This document shows positions 4,641 to 7,333 of a stretch of 7,333 nt of DNA, piece after piece; position 1 is the first letter of the stretch; each line of letters opens with the position of its first letter. Location of the stretch: the NCBI GenBank assembly GCA_016234205.1, contig JACRGN010000207.1:1-7333 (forward strand). The letters are read 5' to 3'. Source of the stretch: Nitrospinota bacterium. GTDB taxonomy: Bacteria; Nitrospinota; Nitrospinia; UBA9942. Position numbers and translations under genes: made by a program. The notes under the pieces were generated by a model that worked only from the letters and a program-made list of their open reading frames with translations, had not been told where the DNA came from and did no database searches.

Positions 4641-6714
4641 AAAAGGAAAACCTTTTCATTGTTTCATTGCTTCATTGTTATTCTATTTTCTCTTTCTAAC
4701 TCCAACACTTTATATTTTTTTACCGGACACCGTTTACCCTTCAAATACAGATATTCCTCAGCCTGAGAATAATGCCTTTACACTTGCAAAGGGGCTTTAT
4801 AATGATGGATTGTTTGACCTGTCTGCAAGACAATTTAATCTCTTTATAAAATATTACCCGGAAAGCAGATTAATATCTGACGCATATTTCTATTTGGCAG
4901 AAGGATTGTATAAGGCGGAAAAATATAATGAGGCAGTTTTGCAGTATGGAAAAATATTGGAGATGTATCCTGATTTTGAAAAGACTGATGATATTATCAA
5001 AAGGATAGCTGAATGCTCTAAAAATATAGGAGAGAGTGAAACCCTCCTTAAGATTTTTGAAAATATATTTGAAAGATACTCTGAAAAAGGCTATTCAAGC
5101 GGTACTGCCTACTATTATGCGAACCTCCTCTATAAAAAGAAGAGATACAACGAATCGCTCTGGATATTTGAGAGGCTTGCTGAGAAGATACCTCAAGGCG
5201 TTCCAGAAGATGAGCTGTTTTATAAATTGGGAGAGTGTTTATATAGGGCAGGAGATTTCAGGTTGGCATCGGAGAAGTGGTTTCATGTAGTAAAGAAATA
5301 TCCTAAATCAGATTTTGCAGAGAGGGCTCTTTATAATTTAGGTGTTTTGTATTTTGTTAAAGGTGATTATAAGGAGTCAAGGATAAGATTTGAAAAATTG
5401 GTAAATGGTTATCCTGAAGGCAGTCTCTTTGCGAAGGCTGTATATGGAGCCGTATGGTCTCTCTGGAAAGAGGGTCTGTATGAAAATGGAGGACAATATC
5501 TCATTGCCCATGAAGAGAGAAAGGTGGGTGTAGAGAAAAATATTGTCTTTGCCATAGAGTCTTTTTATAAAAAGGAGTTTGCAGATGTGAACGATAAATT
5601 GAAAAAAGTTCTTGAAGAAAAACCTGATATTGATTTTAGGGAAGACATTCTATGGCTTATGGGGAGGAGTGCTGAGGAGACAGGAGATTTGAAAGGGGCA
5701 TTGGAGATTTATCTTAAAATAATTAAGGAGTTTGAGATGAGTCGGCATATCGGCGAGGCATATCTTAATGCAGGTAAGATATATCTTAGTTTGAGGGATT
5801 TGGAATCTACAGCAAATATCTTAAAATTATATACTGATAAGTATCCATCTTCTCAGAGTCTTCAAAAGAATTCAGGGCAGGATACATTTGGAGGTGCAAA
5901 GATATTTGAAGCCATAAAGACAGGTGAAGATTATATGGAGACAGACGAGACTGATAAGGCAATAGAATTATATCGGGGATTGCTTGATGATACTGCTGAA
6001 CCACTTTTAAAATTACTGATAAGAAGCAAACTGAGGGAAGTTTATCTTGAGAAAGATATGTATAAGGAATTTATTGAGGCATCTTTTCATTTTATGGAGT
6101 ATGAGCCGGCAATATTGGAAGAAAGGGGTGAAGATTTAAAGCCTGCAAAGAATGTAGATACAAAACAGCCAATAGACAAAGCAGAAATTATTAATAAAAC
6201 TGAATCAAGTGTAATTTCTTTATATATGACTGCCGATATGCTGGCAAAATCGGGGAGGACTGATAATGCCTCCGAGCTTTTTAAAAGGATTATAAATGAT
6301 TATCCTGATGAGAAGGGTTTTGATACGGAGAGACTTAATATTGGACTTTTCTTTTTGAAAGAAAAGGAGTATGATTTATCAATTAAATCGTTCATGCAGG
6401 TTATAAACAATGCAGAGGATAATAAACTTAAAGCAGAGGTGCATTTCTGGCTCGGAGAGACATTTCAGGGATCAGGCAGGCTTGAGGATGCAGTTATAGA
6501 ATATCTTAAGATTTCCTATCTATACCCTGATAATGATATGTGGGCAGGAACTGCAAGGTTTAGAGCAGGTGAGATATTTGAAATGCAGGGGAGAGTAGAT
6601 GAGGCAATTATGATATATCAAAAACTATCATCAAAGTATAAGGGTGATGAGAGAGGAAAGTTTGCTGCGAAGAGGTTAGAAAAGATTAGAAAGGCAGTAG
6701 GAAGTAAAAAGTAG
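4633..6714 (+). CDS. Exported or membrane-anchored tetratricopeptide-repeat protein
   Basis: The protein is 693 aa. Residues about 8-31 (FHCFIASLLFYFLFLTPTL onward) are a hydrophobic signal peptide or anchor after a basic MIKKGK start; a cleavage site is not obvious. Nearly all the rest is helical TPR-type repeats. Clear units include 47-75 (ending IKYYPES), 82-113, 157-187, 193-224, 231-261, 336-367, 373-405, 565-594, 600-632 and 637-670. Several end in the YP hallmark, as in BamD/YbgF-like periplasmic TPR proteins. A gap at 495-520 is charged and less repetitive. Such proteins scaffold envelope assemblies; the specific role is unknown. ATG 4633 lies within the end of the PHP gene (8 bp overlap), implying co-transcription and coupling. 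Arginines are mostly AGA/AGG. Confidence 0.88.
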   Translation: MIKKGKPFHCFIASLLFYFLFLTPTLYIFLPDTVYPSNTDIPQPENNAFTLAKGLYNDGLFDLSARQFNLFIKYYPESRLISDAYFYLAEGLYKAEKYNEAVLQYGKILEMYPDFEKTDDIIKRIAECSKNIGESETLLKIFENIFERYSEKGYSSGTAYYYANLLYKKKRYNESLWIFERLAEKIPQGVPEDELFYKLGECLYRAGDFRLASEKWFHVVKKYPKSDFAERALYNLGVLYFVKGDYKESRIRFEKLVNGYPEGSLFAKAVYGAVWSLWKEGLYENGGQYLIAHEERKVGVEKNIVFAIESFYKKEFADVNDKLKKVLEEKPDIDFREDILWLMGRSAEETGDLKGALEIYLKIIKEFEMSRHIGEAYLNAGKIYLSLRDLESTANILKLYTDKYPSSQSLQKNSGQDTFGGAKIFEAIKTGEDYMETDETDKAIELYRGLLDDTAEPLLKLLIRSKLREVYLEKDMYKEFIEASFHFMEYEPAILEERGEDLKPAKNVDTKQPIDKAEIINKTESSVISLYMTADMLAKSGRTDNASELFKRIINDYPDEKGFDTERLNIGLFFLKEKEYDLSIKSFMQVINNAEDNKLKAEVHFWLGETFQGSGRLEDAVIEYLKISYLYPDNDMWAGTARFRAGEIFEMQGRVDEAIMIYQKLSSKYKGDERGKFAAKRLEKIRKAVGSKK

Positions 6715-6723
6715 GAAGCAGGA
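6696..6723. repeat. Heptamer tandem repeat over the TPR gene stop codon
   Basis: Four 7-nt units lie in phase: AGTAGGA, AGTAAAA, AGTAGGA, AGCAGGA. They cover the last codons and the TAG (6712-6714) of the TPR gene and run into the spacer. The style matches the heptamers at 3702-3758. The rest of the spacer to 6782 contains a modest AGTAAA/TTTACT hairpin (6738-6756), which lacks a GC-rich stem and U-tract. Confidence 0.55.
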
Positions 6724-6782
6724 TGGAAGCATTAGAGAGTAAATAGTGTGTTTACTTCTTACTGTTATTGGGGAGGAATAAG

Positions 6783-7064
6783 ATGCGTCTTAAGGAAGAT
6801 ATGATTAGTTTTATTTCAACTACGATTGTTGATGACTTGCTGAAAAACGGGCTTATAGAGGTAGATTGCCCAAAGGAAAAAATTATAGACTCTGTTGGGA
6901 AAATAATTATTGATGAACTGATGCAGGAAGACAAGCTTAATGACGAAGTAAAAGAATTGCTTAAGAGCCATGAGACGGAATTGGATAAAGGTAATATAGA
7001 CTACAGAAGGATGTTTCAAATGGTAAAACAAAAATTGGCAAGGGAGAGGGGGATGGTACTGTGA
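6783..7064 (+). CDS. DUF507 family protein, copy 1
   Basis: This 93-aa protein begins MRLKEDMISFISTTIVDDLL, the typical DUF507 N-terminus, and ends in a basic YRRMFQMVKQKLARERGM segment. It is predicted all-helical, without membrane segments or cysteines apart from one. The family's function is unknown. The start is fixed by a strong GGGGAGG Shine-Dalgarno (6770-6776), 6 nt before ATG 6783; a longer TTG start at 6768 is not credible. The stop overlaps the GTG of the next DUF507 gene (GTGA), so the two are translationally coupled and probably function together. Confidence 0.88.
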   Translation: MRLKEDMISFISTTIVDDLLKNGLIEVDCPKEKIIDSVGKIIIDELMQEDKLNDEVKELLKSHETELDKGNIDYRRMFQMVKQKLARERGMVL

Positions 7065-7333
7065 GATTGGGCAGGGATAAAATAAATCATCTTTCAAAAT
7101 TGATTATTACAGGATTGGCTGGAGATGACAGGGTAGAATTTTTTGAGGAGGAGAATAAAATCAGATTGGAGATTGTTAGAGTGGTTACTGACGTGCTTAA
7201 AGTTGATGATGAGATTGATGAGGCAGCAAAAAAGACGCTGGCATCCTATTCAAAGAATATCAGAGAGGGGACACCTGAATGGGAGGTATTATATAATAAG
7301 CATTACAATGAAGAGGCAAAAAAGAGGAGGGGG
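7061..7333 (+). CDS. DUF507 family protein, copy 2 (3' end outside window)
   Basis: The frame from GTG 7061 is open for 91 codons to the window edge without a stop. The product begins MRLGRDKINHLSKLIITGL, and further on has DEIDEAAKKTLASYSKNI and GTPEWEVLYNKHYNEEAKKR. Both the start and the PEWEVLYxKxY block are typical of the DUF507 family as I know it, where the protein is about 90-95 aa, so only a few residues should be missing. It is a diverged paralogue of the gene before it and overlaps it by 4 bp. Its translation probably depends on that gene, since the Shine-Dalgarno GGGAGAGGGGG (7041-7051) lies inside copy 1. Confidence 0.87.
   Translation, partial: MRLGRDKINHLSKLIITGLAGDDRVEFFEEENKIRLEIVRVVTDVLKVDDEIDEAAKKTLASYSKNIREGTPEWEVLYNKHYNEEAKKRRG

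Noticed and set aside
6738..6756. Rho-independent terminator after the TPR gene
   Set aside because: The AGTAAA/TTTACT stem is short and AT-only, with no U-tract.
1..7333. CRISPR array
   Set aside because: No 25-40 bp direct repeats with regular spacers occur; only heptamer tracts and inverted repeats.

Overview
The window looks like an AT-rich bacterial chromosome carrying a mobile left third. The housekeeping genes (PHP phosphoesterase, long exported TPR protein, tandem DUF507 genes, tRNA-Gly) use AGA/AGG and ATA codons heavily. Paired DUF507 genes next to TPR proteins are, from general knowledge, typical of Nitrospirota, Desulfobacterota and related uncultured lineages. I infer a bacterium of that kind but cannot fix the phylum.

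Left region (1-1860), mobile. It opens with the last 36 codons of a transposase, probably ISKra4-like. Two hairpin sites follow, at 182-248 and 1767-1823, with the architecture of integron attC sites: outer core boxes, 5-6 nt unpaired spacers, and an inner stem with an extrahelical base. Between their predicted crossover points lies a 1575-bp unit in canonical cassette orientation. It contains a three-hairpin palindromic element, a perfect consensus sigma-70 promoter (TTGACA-N17-TATAAT), and one gene. The gene encodes a 355-aa protein with an N-terminal HEPN-like domain (R-N-x3-H motif) and eight CxxC knuckles, enough for four zinc ribbons. It uses CGN arginine codons, unlike its neighbours. 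No integrase is present, so this looks like part of an integrase-less attC cluster or the end of a larger array. It is the most interesting part of the window.

Middle region (1860-3660). On the plus strand, an orphan ribbon-helix-helix antitoxin-like gene is followed at once by a low-molecular-weight protein tyrosine phosphatase. Converging on them is a tightly overlapped minus-strand operon: a 65-aa partner protein, an AbiEii/MNT-like nucleotidyltransferase, and a membrane-anchored YHS-type metal-binding protein. A tRNA-Gly(CCC) gene is divergent from that operon.

Right region (3660-7333), ordinary chromosome. An inverted heptamer-repeat spacer leads into a PHP-domain phosphoesterase (RNase AM/YciV-like) that overlaps an exported 693-aa TPR protein. 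After a second heptamer tract come two overlapping DUF507 genes, the second cut by the window edge. Operon-style overlaps (8 bp and 4 bp) suggest co-expression within each pair.
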